Shown one piece after another: positions 27,401-35,100 of a stretch of 64,000 bases of DNA. Every line of letters starts with the position of its first letter. Within the stretch, counting starts at the first letter, position 1. Location: contig NZ_CP043042.1 in assembly GCF_008122265.1 (NCBI RefSeq), forward strand, positions 4,402,001-4,466,000, given 5' to 3'. The position numbers were made by a program, and so were the translations under genes. The DNA comes from Marinobacter fonticola (GTDB lineage: Bacteria > Pseudomonadota > Gammaproteobacteria > Pseudomonadales > Oleiphilaceae). The notes under the pieces are model-generated. The model worked only from the letters and a program-made list of their open reading frames with translations, had not been told where the DNA came from and searched no databases.

Positions 27401-29605
27401 GCCCTGCACACGCTCAAAGGCGGAGCGAGACTGTCGCAACTGGCGGAGCTGGGAGACCGGGCCCATGGTTTCGAGACCCGCTTGATCGACTTGGGCGGCA
27501 ACGAACCCGACGCGGACGCCTGGCAAGCCATTACCCAGGATCACGACGCCCTGATGGAAATGGTCGGCGCGATCCGTAAGCGCTACGAAGAAGCCGGCTC
27601 AGGCCCGGTTGAGCTTCCGCGGACCGCCGAGCCGGCACCCGCAAAGCCTGAGGCTTCAGAGCCGAAGCAAGCCGCGGTACCGGCCAGCAAAGCCCCCGCA
27701 TCCAAGCCGGCGCCGAAGAAGGCCGATCTCGCCAAAAACCGCAAGGCGGAAGCCGCCCGTACGGCGGCCCAGGAAACCATCCGGGTCTCGGCACCGTTGC
27801 TGGACGATCTGGTCAACCTGGCGGGCGAAACCAGTATTACCCGAAGCCGTTTGGAGCAGCAGTCCAGCGACTTCAGCCATACGCTGGACGAAATGGCCGC
27901 TACCATCGAGCGTCTGCGTGAGCAGCTGCGCCGCATGGATATCGAAACCGAAGCCCAGATCCTGTTCCGTGCAGAGAAGGAACACGGCCCGGATTATGGC
28001 GAGGATTTCGACCCGCTGGAGATGGACCGTTATTCGTCCATCCAACAGCTATCCCGCGCCCTGAGCGAATCGGCTTCGGATTTGGCGGATCTGCGTGAAA
28101 CCATGTCCGACCGGACACGGGATACGGAAACCCTGCTGGTGCAGCAATCGCGGATCAATACCGAGCTGCAGGAAGGCCTGATGAAAACGCGGATGAACCC
28201 GTTCTCATCCATGGTGCCGCGCCTGCGCCGGATTGTTCGTCAGATCAGTGGCGAGCTGGGCAAAAAAGTTGAGTTCGATGTACGCAACGCCGAAGGCGAA
28301 ATGGACCGCAACGTTCTCGAGCGTATGGTTGCGCCGCTGGAACACATGTTGCGGAATGCCCTCGATCATGGCATCGAGACGCCGGAAGAGCGCCGCCAGG
28401 CCGGCAAACCGGAAACCGGTGAAGTTACCCTGTCGCTGACCCGCGAAGGCGGCGAAGTGGTGCTGAGGATGATCGATGACGGCGCTGGCGTGCGTACGTC
28501 GGCGGTACGCGAAAAGGCCATCAAACAGGGTATGCTGCGTCCGGACGAAGAGCTCTCCGACCGTGAAATCCTGCAGTTTATCTTGCAGCCGGGCTTCTCC
28601 ACTGCCGCCAAAGTCACCCAGATTTCAGGGCGTGGCGTGGGTATGGATGTCGTCGCCAGCGAAATAAAACAGCTCGGTGGCAGCCTGGATATCGATTCGA
28701 TGCTGGGCCAGGGCACCACCTTCACCGTGCGCTTGCCGTTCACGGTGTCGGTCAACCGCGCACTGATGGTGTCCACCGGCGAGGACTTCTACGCCATCCC
28801 CCTGAATACCATCGAGGGTATCGTGCGGGTCAGCACCTATGAGCTGGAAGAGTATTACAAACCCGACGCACCGATGTACGAGTACGCCGGTCAGGAATAC
28901 CGCCTGCAGTACCTGGGCAGCCTGCTGCACAGTGACCACCATCCCAAGCTGCAAGGCCAGGCTCTACCGCTGCCGGTGATTCTGGTGCGCGGTGCGGAGC
29001 AGCCGATGGCCCTGCAGGTGGATAGCCTGATGGGTAGCCGGGAAATCGTGGTCAAGTCCCTGGGGCCGCAGTTCACCTCGGTGCGCGGCGTCTCCGGCGC
29101 CACCATCCTGGGTGACGGTAACGTGGTCGTGATCCTCGACCTGCCGGCGATGATACGTTCGGACATCCTGTCCGAGCGCCAGCGCATCGCCGACTTGGAA
29201 GCGGCCCAGGAGCATGCTCGCCGGACGGCGGATCGCGCCACGGTGGTCATGGTAGTGGATGACTCGGTAACGGTCCGGAAGGTTACCTCGCGTCTGCTGG
29301 AGCGCAACGGCATGGAAGTGCTCACGGCGAAGGACGGCCTGGACGCTGTCGCGCAGCTGCAGGATCACCGTCCGGATATTATTCTGCTGGATATCGAAAT
29401 GCCGCGAATGGACGGCTTCGAAGTGGCCAGTTTCATTCGTCACGACGACAACCTGCGGGACACACCGATCTGCATGATCACCTCGCGGACCGGGCAAAAG
29501 CACCGTGAGCGGGCCCTGGCTATCGGCGTGAACGAATACCTGGGCAAGCCATTCCAGGAAACCCAGCTGCTCGAGACGATTGAGCGGCTTACCGGGAACA
29601 ACTGA
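21437..29605 (+). CDS. chpA: ChpA/PilL hybrid histidine kinase with an enlarged phosphotransfer array
   Basis: A 2722-residue CheA-type hybrid kinase driving the Chp system. Residues 1-600 are FimL-like and contain two HPt-like motifs (H49 in LHQVHGTL, H480 in LHSIRGGL). Then come eight canonical HPt motifs, H-T-L-K-G: H645, H816, H988, H1305, H1503, H1690, H1849, H1991. A degenerate copy between the third and fourth has Gln at position 1132. The repeats are joined by acidic linkers with the recurring opening DxELxxIFLEEA. From about 2110 follow the dimerisation region, the ATPase (HMLRNALDHGIE, DDGAGVR, SGRGVGMDVV), a CheW-like domain and a receiver with phosphoacceptor D2652. P. aeruginosa ChpA has (from memory) about 2470 residues, six His domains and one each with Ser and Thr. 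ATG 21437 with GGAG 5 bases upstream; the GTG at 21431 overlaps that site. Confidence 0.95.
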   Translation: MGNHHDSIALDWVRGEIQDTLRQGQQALEAFVENRDDTARLRFCLNYLHQVHGTLQMVELYGAALLTEEMEKLAQAVLNDTVANVDEAVEILMEAILQLPQYLEHLDSSRDDFPMVLLPLLNDLRAARGEALLSDTSLFKPDLSPAQFRPEPSVSQRLQDPKVLGHIRKLRQMYQFALAGVVREADLDAHFDYLDKVIQRVIKLCNRTPRGELWLAAGAFIDTLKSRDNPINSAVKSLLRQLDAELRRLIDEHIDILQQPAPEALLKHLLYYVARAWELNTERVDILRERYRLDDALPTEESVDHARSRVSGPGRDAIHSVVNALNEELARLKDQLDLFVRAEFRQNSELEELLPGLQQVANTLAVLGLGIPRRVVTEQIEIVQRLSSDDTPADDGSLMDIAGALLYVEATLAGLEKERQTHQEDTGEAIQYGGRELSEANNALLRESRNSLEQVKTAIVNFIAAQWDQREIEHVPGLLHSIRGGLQLIPLERVSAMLASAERYIQDVLLDGQRVPDWKQLDTLADTVTSIEYYLERLAEGIEDNDAVLRIAEDSLRTLGFPVGEEPTWGNNDAGPLPEIEEAPLPVVEAEPSKASDTDLVDDEILEIFIEEAEEVLATIQDFYPRLHQNHDDREALAEVRRAFHTLKGSGRLVGATSIGELAWSVESLLNRVIDQTVKPTDELFSLVDTVITRIPSLIDDFRRGTTDGDVAELIAQAETLATTRKTGQDVEANAEEEAAPEDTATLTWPEDKSEEREPATQAASTFDDDLIDDEILEIFIEEAGEVLDTIREYLPMLLRQYDDRTALSEVRRAFHTLKGSGRMVGASVVGELAWAVENMLNRVIEGSIFMNDDVAQLLEDVVNITPDLVRDFETRRPASIEIAPYESRATALANGEILEASEMPVDTQADALAQEESDLTENAGATLSDNVVVEADSESDENLVDPVLLDIFESETETHLQALKTFLDEAEGRETTAYTDGLSRALHTLKGSAHTAGIEPLAGIISPLEKFIKTARAENHRADRDALILLEDACGLIERGLEQIRTTPQQILSGTDAFLERLDLVAERTLTSRPGASADANTANEADPQLIQLFLNEGLDILLDADAILDSWATAPGENEQLDKLVLELRQLARGAEVAGLSDVSQLADLLERTYAAVFDASAQPDRDFFEVARAGHEALINMMDQVAAGLATKPDHELLQRLQEKLEQFRADADTAFSHDLDEIDHSFDEELELELELPTPEDDGDDAHEETPIAHDSDLDQELAEIFLEEASDLIEGTGERLQQWTEQPSSDLVRHLQRDLHTLKGGARLADISAIGDLSHELETLFEGLTDNRLGVSPELEDLLLRSHDRLAVMVDALRQNQPPRPAPDLIQEIQSYISTHAGNGSGTAPQVDSGVDADLPQADIDETDSAEDELERYISETAHFDREPDEGAAETTEEGPQTEPSTPQAGIHNLDPELAEIFLEEAGEIIDTTGEQLHQWQADPQQPEVVKELQRELHTLKGGARMAEIAPVADIAHEMETLFERIVEGRLQATPARINVALRAHDQLATLIDSIADSGQCPAAPELLAELHAALLDEPVGEIDEDIDVASASVDEIPDAPELDAVEPNEFDLRADADEVDDSPDEPIEAEATQDAVFGEMDPELVGIFLEEAYDLINSTASTLHAWTENPSDAALAGELQRDVHTLKGGARMAGVDAIGDLTHVLEDLFERIAEGRLEATPAMNDLLFACHDRLAQMVEQVASQKPCTPADELIAQVEAILAGEQTTEEAVIAALDPEVEQAPASADDTTALETAPLERDDDLIGIFLDEGIEIHEAIHECLAQWRDEPEALAGITALQQELHTLKGGARLADVDPIADLAEAWHDRLEDVIADRADSGATVALSEKAVADLGRMLKDIENGTTPVADTPLIEALRQRATGATAVASQPVEADAKATPEAIDPEVLEIFLEEASELLDQIENLLADWRKEPASTHFNQELQRALHTLKGGARLSQLAELGDRAHGFETRLIDLGGNEPDADAWQAITQDHDALMEMVGAIRKRYEEAGSGPVELPRTAEPAPAKPEASEPKQAAVPASKAPASKPAPKKADLAKNRKAEAARTAAQETIRVSAPLLDDLVNLAGETSITRSRLEQQSSDFSHTLDEMAATIERLREQLRRMDIETEAQILFRAEKEHGPDYGEDFDPLEMDRYSSIQQLSRALSESASDLADLRETMSDRTRDTETLLVQQSRINTELQEGLMKTRMNPFSSMVPRLRRIVRQISGELGKKVEFDVRNAEGEMDRNVLERMVAPLEHMLRNALDHGIETPEERRQAGKPETGEVTLSLTREGGEVVLRMIDDGAGVRTSAVREKAIKQGMLRPDEELSDREILQFILQPGFSTAAKVTQISGRGVGMDVVASEIKQLGGSLDIDSMLGQGTTFTVRLPFTVSVNRALMVSTGEDFYAIPLNTIEGIVRVSTYELEEYYKPDAPMYEYAGQEYRLQYLGSLLHSDHHPKLQGQALPLPVILVRGAEQPMALQVDSLMGSREIVVKSLGPQFTSVRGVSGATILGDGNVVVILDLPAMIRSDILSERQRIADLEAAQEHARRTADRATVVMVVDDSVTVRKVTSRLLERNGMEVLTAKDGLDAVAQLQDHRPDIILLDIEMPRMDGFEVASFIRHDDNLRDTPICMITSRTGQKHRERALAIGVNEYLGKPFQETQLLETIERLTGNN

Positions 29606-30654
29606 TGGCAACCGGCGAATCGCTGCAGGGGGTGGCTATCGTTTCGGATAGCCCGCTGCAGCGCCATCGTCTGCAGGACGCCATCGGCAAGTTCGGGCTC
29701 AGCTCGGCTTTTATCGGCGATCCCGCACGGCTGATGGCCTATCCGGCCATACCCGAAGTTCAGCTTTGGCTGGTGACCCTGGAAGACGAGGCGGACCACC
29801 CCGCCCTGTTCGACTACCTGCTGGAAAACACTGACGCGCCCATCCTGTTCGGGCTCGACGAGGCGCCCAGTCCCGGCAGTACCGAATTCTTCCGCTGGGA
29901 GCGGCGCTTGCTGGACAAGCTGGAACAGCAGCTCGGCGCGCTGGAACAGCTCGACGGCGAAACCACGCTGGAAGCACTGGATCAGCCATCGCAAAAGGTC
30001 GCGGCGGCGGAACGTCCATACTGGATTCCGGCCGGCCGCGAAGGCGAACCTGCCGAGGAGATTTGGGTGCTCGGCGCCTCGTTGGGCGGACCGGCTGCGG
30101 TAAAGACGTTTCTGGACAGCCTGCCCCCCGGCCTGCCGGTTGGCTTCGTCTATGCTCAGCATATCGACGCCAATTTCACCGATGTGCTGACCCGGGTACT
30201 CGGACGCCATGCGCACTACGCCCTGCGCCGGGCCGAGGAAGGGATCCAGGTGCGCAACGGCGACGTGGTGCTACTGCCCGTGGAGAACGAGTGGTACCTG
30301 GATAGTGCGGGCTGCCTGCAGCAAAAGGCCAGCCCATGGCCTGGACCCTACGGGCCGTCCATCGATCAGGTTCTGCTCAACGTGTCGGACCATTACCGAC
30401 ACCGCTGCCATGCTATCCTGTTTTCCGGGATGGGCAACGATGGCGCCATTGCTGCCCCCATACTCCAGGCTTACGGCAGCCGGATCTGGGTACAGGACAG
30501 CCACAGCTGCGGCAACAGCTCGATGCCGGATTCGGTCAAGGCCACCGGCTGCACCAGTTTCGCCGGTGACCCGGCGCAACTGGCGCGAAAACTGACGCAA
30601 ACCATTGAAGAGGCCTGCCTGCTCAAGCGCAGGCAACAACGCGATTCCGCCTGA
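29605..30654 (+). CDS. chpB: ChpB, CheB-type receptor methylesterase
   Basis: A 349-residue protein with a C-terminal CheB methylesterase domain. The catalytic triad is readable as Ser159 (LGASLGGPAAV), His186 (AQHIDANF) and Asp279 (FSGMGNDGAI). The first 130 residues occupy the place of a receiver domain but lack its acidic pair and phosphoacceptor motif, so activation by phosphorylation seems lost. It would remove methyl groups from PilJ, opposite to PilK. The start overlaps the chpA stop by one base (TGATG). Confidence 0.92.
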   Translation: MATGESLQGVAIVSDSPLQRHRLQDAIGKFGLSSAFIGDPARLMAYPAIPEVQLWLVTLEDEADHPALFDYLLENTDAPILFGLDEAPSPGSTEFFRWERRLLDKLEQQLGALEQLDGETTLEALDQPSQKVAAAERPYWIPAGREGEPAEEIWVLGASLGGPAAVKTFLDSLPPGLPVGFVYAQHIDANFTDVLTRVLGRHAHYALRRAEEGIQVRNGDVVLLPVENEWYLDSAGCLQQKASPWPGPYGPSIDQVLLNVSDHYRHRCHAILFSGMGNDGAIAAPILQAYGSRIWVQDSHSCGNSSMPDSVKATGCTSFAGDPAQLARKLTQTIEEACLLKRRQQRDSA

Positions 30655-30664
30655 GGACACAACC

Positions 30665-31126
30665 ATGGCTGATAATTCCCAAGTCCTGCCCTGCGTACTG
30701 ATTCCGGTAACGGATCGTCAGCTGCTGCTGCCCAACGTCTCGATCGCGGAAATCGTCGACTACGCGGAACCGGAACAAGCCGAAGGAGGCCCGGAATGGC
30801 TTGTGGGATATTTGCACTGGCGCGGCCTGAAGCTGCCCGTGCTCTCCTACGATGCGGCCAATGGCGGCACCAAGCTCCAGCCAGACGCCATGCGTGGGCG
30901 TATCGCGGTACTCAATACGATCAGCGAAAGCCACCACAGCATGCCGTTTCTGGCCTTGTCGACCCAAGGTATCCCCAGCCAGGCCAAACTGACCGAGACC
31001 CAAGTGCAAGAGGCCGAGGGCGAAACCGGACCGGCAGACCTGATGGTCGTCGACGTGGATGGTCATACCGCCTACATCCCTAATCTGGAGTACCTGGAGT
31101 CGCTGGTTCTGGAATCAGCCGCCTGA
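30665..31126 (+). CDS. chpC: ChpC, second CheW-like adaptor
   Basis: A 153-residue CheW-domain protein. Typical blocks are VLIPVTDRQLLLPNVSIAEI, GPEWLVGYLHWRGLKLPVLSYD and LMVVDVDGHTAYIPNLEYLE. Family knowledge: ChpC links an additional receptor input to ChpA in P. aeruginosa. ATG 30665 has GAGGA about 8 bases upstream and lies 10 bp after chpB; a longer reading frame from 30605 only overlaps chpB. Last gene of the cluster here: chpD and chpE, which follow in P. aeruginosa, are absent and zur comes next. Confidence 0.93.
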   Translation: MADNSQVLPCVLIPVTDRQLLLPNVSIAEIVDYAEPEQAEGGPEWLVGYLHWRGLKLPVLSYDAANGGTKLQPDAMRGRIAVLNTISESHHSMPFLALSTQGIPSQAKLTETQVQEAEGETGPADLMVVDVDGHTAYIPNLEYLESLVLESAA

Positions 31127-31184
31127 CGGCATCTCCGCGGGGGCCTACCCGGTTGGGCGCGACGCCTATCCGGTCGACAGATGC

Positions 31185-31204
31185 GATGTTATAATATTGC
31201 ATTA
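31185..31204 (+). promoter_or_regulatory. Zur-box-like operator overlapping a TATAAT -10
   Basis: GATGTTATAATATTGCATTA closely follows the gammaproteobacterial Zur box (GAAATGTTATANTATAACATTTC core), with partial dyad symmetry. It contains TATAAT at 31190-31195, so a bound Zur dimer would cover the -10 region. It lies 21-40 bp before the zur start and would make zur-znuC-znuB zinc-repressed and autoregulated (inference from the family). Confidence 0.65.
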
Positions 31205-31224
31205 TTTGTCTGCCGGGATTGCCC

Positions 31225-31734
31225 ATGACCCAAACCCCGCTACCCTATCGTCCGCATAACCATACCGCTTGTGTCGATCAAGCTCTGGCCGACGCCCATC
31301 GCATCTGCAACGCAGCCAAGGCACGCCTAACGCCGACCCGCGAGCGCGTGCTGGAGCTTATCTGGCAATCCCACAAGCCGCTAGGCGCCTACGACCTGTT
31401 GGGCGCCCTGACCCAGGACGGCCACAACGCTGCACCCCCCACGGTCTACCGGGCGTTGGATTTTTTGCAGCAGCACGGCCTGGTTCACCGTATTGCCTCG
31501 TTGAACGCATTCGTAGGCTGCGCCCACGCCGGCCACCACCATACCGGTTTTTTCCTGATTTGCCGGGAATGCCGCAATGTGCTGGAACTCTCCGCGCCTA
31601 ATATCGCCGCATCCGTCGAGCAGGCCTCCAGTGACGAGGGCTTCGCCGTAGAGGAAACAACGCTGGAGATCGCCGGGCTGTGCCCAAATTGCCAGGCTAA
31701 GGACACTGACGAACCGGAGGCCGCCGGTGAGTAA
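31225..31734 (+). CDS. zur: Zur, zinc-responsive Fur-family repressor
   Basis: A 169-residue Fur-family protein. Winged helix: LTPTRERVLELIWQSHKP and PPTVYRALDFLQQHGLVHRI. Metal sites: GCAHAGHHHTGFFLICREC, with a His-rich regulatory site and structural-zinc pairs CREC and CPNC. The fold of those motifs and the location in front of znuCB point to Zur, not Fur or PerR. ATG 31225 with GGGA 6 bases upstream; a TTG two codons earlier is less likely. Overlaps znuC by 8 bp. Confidence 0.94.
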   Translation: MTQTPLPYRPHNHTACVDQALADAHRICNAAKARLTPTRERVLELIWQSHKPLGAYDLLGALTQDGHNAAPPTVYRALDFLQQHGLVHRIASLNAFVGCAHAGHHHTGFFLICRECRNVLELSAPNIAASVEQASSDEGFAVEETTLEIAGLCPNCQAKDTDEPEAAGE

Positions 31735-32503
31735 GACGCTCTTAACCCTGCACGATGTCGGCGTCACCCTCGGTGGCCGGAGCATCGTCGAGCGTATCCG
31801 GCTGTCCATTAGCCGCGGCGACATCATTACGGTGATCGGACCTAATGGCGCCGGTAAAACAACGCTGATCAAGGCCATCCTCGGATTGCAGTCCATTAGC
31901 ACGGGGCGTATCGAAAAGCACCCGGGCCTGAAAACCGGCTACGTGCCCCAGCATATTCAATTCCAGCCGACGCTGCCGCTGACGGTCAAACGTTTCCTCA
32001 GCCTCACCGGCGCCTCGGAAGCCGAGTGCCGCGATGCCTTGTCGCAGACGGCGGTGGGCCATCTATACGAGGCGTCCATTCATCACCTGTCCGGTGGCGA
32101 AATGCAGCGCCTGCTGATCGCCCGGGCGCTGGTGCGCCGTCCCGACCTACTGGTGCTGGATGAGCCGGCTCAAGGTGTGGACGTCAACGGTCAGGCAGCG
32201 CTTTACGATCTGATCCGCGCCCTGCGGGACCGGCTCGACTGCGGCGTGATCATGATTTCCCACGACCTGCATCTGGTGATGGCGGCCACCGACAAAGTGC
32301 TTTGTCTCAACCAGCATGTCTGCTGCAGCGGCTACCCGGAACAGGTCTCCCACGACCCCGCCTTCGTCGATCTATTTGGCCGGCATGTCGCCGATAGCGT
32401 GGCGGTGTACCACCATCATCATAATCATCGGCACGATCTCCATGGCGATGTGGTGGATCACGCCCACAATTCGGAGAGCTGTGAACACCATGCCCATCAT
32501 TGA
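31727..32503 (+). CDS. znuC: ZnuC, zinc ABC importer ATPase
   Basis: A 258-residue ABC ATPase. Walker A GPNGAGKTTLIKAI, signature LSGGEMQRLLIARAL, Walker B LLVLDEPAQGVD and the switch His in ISHDLHLVM. The last 30 residues are very His-rich (YHHHHNHRHDLHGDVVDHAH, then CEHHAHH), likely a zinc-binding sensor or sink; such tails are known in ZnuC. The start is GTG 31727 with GGAGG 6 bases upstream, inside the 3' end of zur. Works with ZnuB in the inner membrane; the binding protein ZnuA is not in the window. Confidence 0.94.
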   Translation: MSKTLLTLHDVGVTLGGRSIVERIRLSISRGDIITVIGPNGAGKTTLIKAILGLQSISTGRIEKHPGLKTGYVPQHIQFQPTLPLTVKRFLSLTGASEAECRDALSQTAVGHLYEASIHHLSGGEMQRLLIARALVRRPDLLVLDEPAQGVDVNGQAALYDLIRALRDRLDCGVIMISHDLHLVMAATDKVLCLNQHVCCSGYPEQVSHDPAFVDLFGRHVADSVAVYHHHHNHRHDLHGDVVDHAHNSESCEHHAHH

Positions 32504-33305
32504 TGCCATTCTCGGCGACTTCTTCTGGCGGGCTTTGATCGGCGGCTTGGGCGTCGCGCTGGTAGCCGGGCCGCTGGGCTGTTTCGTGGTCTGGCGCCGG
32601 ATGGCCTATTTCGGCGACACCCTGGCCCATTCCGCCCTGCTGGGTGTGGCGCTGGGTACGCTGTTTCAGATTCAGCTCAGCCTCAGCATCGCCGTGGTCT
32701 GTATCGGCCTGGCCCTGCTGCTGGTGGTGCTTTCGCGCAGCCAGGCACTGGCGACCGATACCCTGCTCGGTATTCTGGCCCATAGTGCATTGGCCATCGG
32801 CCTGGTGACGCTCAGCTTCATGCCCGACGTTCGCCTGGACCTGACGGGCTACCTGTTCGGCGACCTGCTGGCCATGAGCCGCCAGGACGTGGCCTGGATC
32901 TACGGTGGCGCCGCCATCATCCTGAGCCTGCTGGTCTGGCTCTGGCGCGGCCTGCTGATGAGTACTATTCACGAGGAGCTGGCCAAGGTGGAAGGCCTGC
33001 CGGTGGAGCGGCTGCGGCTGGGCCTGATGCTGATGTTCTCGCTGGTGATCGCGGTCGCCATGAAGATTGTCGGCGTACTGCTGATCACCGCGTTACTGAT
33101 TATCCCCGCTGCCACCGCAAGGCGCCTGGCCTCCAGTCCCGAGCGCATGGTGGTGCTGGCGGTTGTTACCGGCATGGTGGCCGTCTCTGGCGGCCTGTCC
33201 ATGTCCTGGTTCCTCAACAGCCCGGCGGGGCCTTCGATCGTGGTCTCGGCCTTCCTGCTATTTCTGCTGGTGTACGGCCTGGTCCGCAATCCCCGAGCCC
33301 AGTAA
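32490..33305 (+). CDS. znuB: ZnuB, zinc ABC importer permease
   Basis: A 271-residue membrane permease of the ABC-3 family with about eight hydrophobic segments and the loop GLPVERLRLGLMLMFSLVIAV facing the ATPase. GCFVVWRRMAYFGDTLAHSALLG and LLITALLIIPAATARRLA are characteristic. Start uncertain: ATG 32490 (MPIIDAILGDFF) or GTG 32481, which has GGAG only 4 bases upstream. Either overlaps znuC, indicating translational coupling. Confidence 0.93.
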   Translation: MPIIDAILGDFFWRALIGGLGVALVAGPLGCFVVWRRMAYFGDTLAHSALLGVALGTLFQIQLSLSIAVVCIGLALLLVVLSRSQALATDTLLGILAHSALAIGLVTLSFMPDVRLDLTGYLFGDLLAMSRQDVAWIYGGAAIILSLLVWLWRGLLMSTIHEELAKVEGLPVERLRLGLMLMFSLVIAVAMKIVGVLLITALLIIPAATARRLASSPERMVVLAVVTGMVAVSGGLSMSWFLNSPAGPSIVVSAFLLFLLVYGLVRNPRAQ

Positions 33306-33514
33306 CTAGTGTGCCAGCGTGCTTTTTTGTGGGGCGCTACGCCGAGATTTTAGCGGGAACTTACCCCTGACTTTGGGCTCAATGAAACAGAGTCCGATGA
33401 CGACACTGGACGTTTCCCGCGACCCGCACCTAAAGTAATGACTAACGACGGCCTCTTTCAGTATCTCCTTGGAGACTTTGAGCGCCGCTGTCTGTTCGGC
33501 GATGGAGAACGCCC

Positions 33515-34999
33515 ATGACCATGCCTGAGGGAAGAAGCCTGCATATCTGGCTTCCAGGGCTCGTACTGATTATTGGCCTGTTATGCACGGTCGCCGTCAA
33601 TCACCAGATCGATAAAGGTCTATCGACCCTGCGCACAGCGCTGCTGGAGAGCCATCACCAGCATTTCACCGACACCGTGCAACAGGCTCTCACGAGCCGG
33701 GTGTTCGCGCTCGATCTAATAGCTGGGAGTCTCGGCGCCGGCGATCGGTCAGCGAATATTTTCGAGCGACAGTCCGAGAACCTGCTGCGGCGGTTGCCGG
33801 ACGTGCTCAACCTCGACCGTATCGTTCGCGTAACCGACGCCCAGCGCGAGACGATGGAACAGCGGCTTTCTCGTGAGAATGGCCAGAACATCACGTTTGG
33901 CGAGTGGCAGAGCAGCGGCAATACCCGTCCCGCTGGCCAACAGGCCGAGTATCAAGTGGTCTCGCAGGTCGCGGGCCGCGACAGCAGCAAGATCAGCTTG
34001 GGCTTGGTGGCGCCCTCCGTGCCCCACTGGCGCCAGCCCATGGATTCGGCGCTCCAGCACAATAAAGTTTCAGCCACCGCTCAGACCCAGATTCAACGCA
34101 ATGGTCGCAGCCAGTCGGCCGTCCGTCTGTTTCGTGCCGTGGAGAACGGCGCGCCGGCCGGCGCGCGCACATTGATCAGTCTCGCTTTCTCGCCCGACAT
34201 GCTGTTGCAAGAGGCGCTGCCTAATCGTATTAACCCGCGCCTGCAGGTCACCGTATTCGATCTGGATCAGCATCTGAAAACACCGCTGTTTGCGACCGAT
34301 CCGGTCAATCAGCCGCAACGTCCACAAGCGTTACGCTCCGCGATCGGCCTGGCGGACCGGGAATGGATTTTGACCACCCTGCCGGACGCCGGCTTCGCCG
34401 ATGGCATCCGCCAGCACATTCAGCAGGTGGTCTGGCTGGTGGGCTTGTTGACGACCCTCGCCGCGGCCCTGATCGCCCTTTGGCTCTGCCGCCGAGTCAC
34501 GGTGGCACGTGCCGAGCAGTCCCGCCTCGGCACGGCGCTGCAAACCGAGGAGCAACGCCTGGAAAACGCCCGCATCGAAAAAACCGCCCTCAAGCAGGCA
34601 CTGCAGGATAGCGAGCAGCGTAGCCGTGACCTGGTGGCCATCGCCGGAGGGTGCATTGCCGAACTGGACGAGGAAGGCTGCATTGGCTTTATCTCCGCTC
34701 AAACCGTCGAGCTGCTGGGTCGTGCGCCAGCCGATCTACATCGTCTGCCGATAACGGATTTGGTGCCGGACGACGACAAGTCCCGCTTCGATCAAGGCTT
34801 GACGGCATCACGCCAGGAGCGCCAAGTCATCCGGCTCGATCTGCACATGCTGAATAGCGGCGGTGAGGCCGTACCGGTCACCGTGCGCGTCAAACCGGTC
34901 GTGGACACCCTGACCGGCTGTGCCGGCTTTCGCCTCTCCCTGCATGCCCGACCGGGGATGCCTGAGGAGCCCTCAGGGCCGCCATCGAGTGTTACTTAA
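33515..34999 (+). CDS. Membrane sensor with periplasmic CHASE-like and cytoplasmic PAS-like domains, no output domain
   Basis: A 494-residue protein. One helix near the N terminus (LVLIIGLLCTVAVNHQI), then a roughly 270-residue periplasmic region resembling CHASE (SRVFALDLIAGSLGAGDRSA, LDRIVRVTDAQRETMEQRL), a second helix (VVWLVGLLTTLAAALIALWLC), a coiled coil (about 340-380) and one PAS-like domain (CIAELDEEGCIGFISAQTVE) to about residue 485. It ends there: no GGDEF, EAL, kinase or methyl-accepting module follows, and the next 100 bp contain none. ATG 33515 has GGAG 7 bases upstream. It may act through a protein partner; the family name is by domain resemblance only. Confidence 0.65.
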   Translation: MTMPEGRSLHIWLPGLVLIIGLLCTVAVNHQIDKGLSTLRTALLESHHQHFTDTVQQALTSRVFALDLIAGSLGAGDRSANIFERQSENLLRRLPDVLNLDRIVRVTDAQRETMEQRLSRENGQNITFGEWQSSGNTRPAGQQAEYQVVSQVAGRDSSKISLGLVAPSVPHWRQPMDSALQHNKVSATAQTQIQRNGRSQSAVRLFRAVENGAPAGARTLISLAFSPDMLLQEALPNRINPRLQVTVFDLDQHLKTPLFATDPVNQPQRPQALRSAIGLADREWILTTLPDAGFADGIRQHIQQVVWLVGLLTTLAAALIALWLCRRVTVARAEQSRLGTALQTEEQRLENARIEKTALKQALQDSEQRSRDLVAIAGGCIAELDEEGCIGFISAQTVELLGRAPADLHRLPITDLVPDDDKSRFDQGLTASRQERQVIRLDLHMLNSGGEAVPVTVRVKPVVDTLTGCAGFRLSLHARPGMPEEPSGPPSSVT

Positions 35000-35100
35000 T
35001 CAGATGTCCGCCGGCGGTTGTGCCAAAATAACAGCCGTGCCCGTATGAACGGCGGCATGCGGGCACGCTGACAGGAAACTAGAAGAAAATTGGAAGCAAA

